Positions 4,569-5,369 of a DNA stretch of 5,369 nt are shown piece by piece. Within the stretch, counting starts at the first letter, position 1. Every line of letters starts with the position of its first letter. The notes beneath the pieces were generated by a model. It saw only the letters and a program-made list of their open reading frames with translations. It was not told the DNA's origin and ran no database searches. The stretch is from Candidatus Latescibacter anaerobius SCGC AAA252-E07 (GTDB lineage: Bacteria > Latescibacterota > Latescibacteria > Latescibacterales > Latescibacteraceae): NCBI GenBank assembly GCA_000403035.1, contig AQSL01000054.1, positions 1 through 5,369 of the forward strand, read 5' to 3'. A program made the translations under genes and the position numbers.

Positions 4569-4892
4569 ATGTGGAATACACCCGGTAGGGAACTGCTCGA
4601 CAAAATTCTCCGGCTCTACGAAACCGAGAATGTCTCGAAAAAGGACAAACTGATATGCTTCCATTTCTTTATCGGCGGCTGCGACTGGTTCATAGCCGAA
4701 TATGACGGCGATGATACATTCTTTGGATTTGCTATCCTCAACGGCTACTACGAAAAGGCTGAATGGAGATACATCAGCTTTGCCGAACTCAAATCAATCC
4801 GTATCAACGGGATTGAAAGCGACTGCGAAAAAGACTGGACACCGAAAAAAGCCTCGGAAATCGACCTCATCAAACGCTGCCTGATCCTCTGA
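4569..4892 (+). CDS. DUF2958-type protein
   Basis: The 107-residue product resembles the DUF2958 family, small proteins of unknown function frequently carried by conjugative elements and plasmids. Typical features are the N-terminal WNTPGRELLDKI, then LYETE (16-20), KDKLICFHFFIGGCDWFIAEYDG (25-47), FFGFAILNG (51-59), EWRYISFAEL (65-74) and an acidic, charged C-terminus; the whole family length is present. No signal peptide or membrane segment is seen. The start is well supported: GGAGG lies seven bases before the ATG at 4569. It is the only gene on the plus strand, divergent from the cassette genes, not followed by an attC, and so probably belongs to the chromosome or element that carries the array. 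Its promoter overlaps repeat copy B. Family assignment is from memory of the motif pattern; function is unknown. Confidence 0.85.
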   Translation: MWNTPGRELLDKILRLYETENVSKKDKLICFHFFIGGCDWFIAEYDGDDTFFGFAILNGYYEKAEWRYISFAELKSIRINGIESDCEKDWTPKKASEIDLIKRCLIL

Positions 4893-5369
4893 CCGCAACC
4901 GCTCTGACTTTCTCTTCCACTGTAGCAAGGGAATCCGCCTTTCCTGTAAAGGCGATGGACAGCTTACGCATCGCTACCTGCCCACACCTTAACAGGAGGC
5001 AACACCCCTCTGCTTGACAATGCCTGAGAAGTCAAGAAAACGGTTTGACATCATATAAATATTGCAGCTCTTAACTGTTTTAAATTATTGTATACATGAC
5101 ATGTGTGTGTTTTTATCTAACAACTCTGCTTTGACATAAAAATATAACTTGCTTTCAACAAACTAATTATCACTATATTAAAGAATTAACCATTCCTTTT
5201 TTAATTTAAAATATTTATGCAATAATTGACTTAATCAAGTTGAAATTTAAGTAGAATTAGTTTAATATTCTAATTCAGTAGTGTCCGGTAAAATTATACT
5301 TTAAAACATATAAACCTATTTAAAGACAAGTAATTACAAATTATAAGATAATTAATGGATACATACTTT
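4893..5369. other. Gene-free, strongly AT-rich flank
   Basis: No convincing gene is seen on either strand over these 477 bp. The first 150 bp are of ordinary composition and contain a 7-bp hairpin, CGCCTTT (4936-4942) / AAAGGCG (4948-4954), without a T run; it could end the DUF2958-type transcript only weakly. From about 5040 the DNA is very AT-rich with many stop codons. One promoter-like pair, TTGAAA (5240-5245) and TAATAT (5263-5268) with 17 bp between, points to the right, but such matches are expected by chance here. A possible insertion-sequence end near 5278-5294 is given as a finding. Confidence 0.6.

Noticed and set aside
4870..4971. A 33-codon minus-strand ORF starting at ATG 4971 that reads like plausible protein
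   Set aside because: It is very short, has only a weak ribosome-binding site, and overlaps the 3' end of the well-supported DUF2958-type gene. It could be a remnant of a longer gene, but nothing recognisable continues on either side.

Overview
The window looks like a stretch of integron gene cassettes. On the minus strand, short genes are separated by 58-60 bp imperfect palindromes with the layout of attC sites: 7-bp core boxes of the RYYYAAC / GTTRRRY type at the ends, a second complementary pair of boxes inside, and unpaired extra bases on one arm. Three of these (1090-1148, 1707-1766, 3782-3839) are clear and a fourth (3384-3443) is degenerate. The strongest support is internal. For the sulfatase and cupin cassettes, the core box at the 5' end of the cassette is the exact reverse complement of the outer box of that cassette's own attC, as expected for a cassette inserted from a circle.

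Layout in the minus (array) direction, from high to low coordinates: (i) repeat copy B (4331-4508), promoter-bearing and attI-like, ending in core GTTAGGC; (ii) a two-membrane-segment coiled-coil protein, then attC; (iii) a small cupin protein, then the degenerate attC; (iv) repeat copy A (3172-3351), ending in core GTTCGGT; (v) a Tat-exported Cys-type sulfatase, then attC; (vi) a 178-residue protein of unknown function, then attC; (vii) a GH13 (alpha-amylase superfamily) glucan-active enzyme that runs off the left edge. To the right of copy B, on the plus strand, is a DUF2958-type gene. It is followed by about 480 bp without a convincing gene, very AT-rich from about 5040 onward.

The most unusual element is the roughly 180-bp repeat. 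Its inner 94 bp match at 90 positions between copies, carry a plausible outward promoter for the array strand, and stop at a GTT core box directly in front of a cassette gene. That is the arrangement of an integron Pc/attI region. Here it occurs twice, once at the edge of the array and once inside it, where it would give the sulfatase its own promoter. No integron integrase gene is visible, so this is either an array interior or edge with intI outside the window, or a cluster of attC sites lacking an integrase.

The host cannot be named from this DNA. A Tat-dependent S1 sulfatase, a glucan-acting GH13 enzyme and moderate GC content would fit a polysaccharide-degrading environmental bacterium (for example the Planctomycetota/Kiritimatiellota group), but this is a weak inference. 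The cassette genes show no common pathway and differ in base composition (GH13 and sulfatase genes more GC-rich; cupin and 178-aa genes visibly AT-richer), consistent with independent capture.
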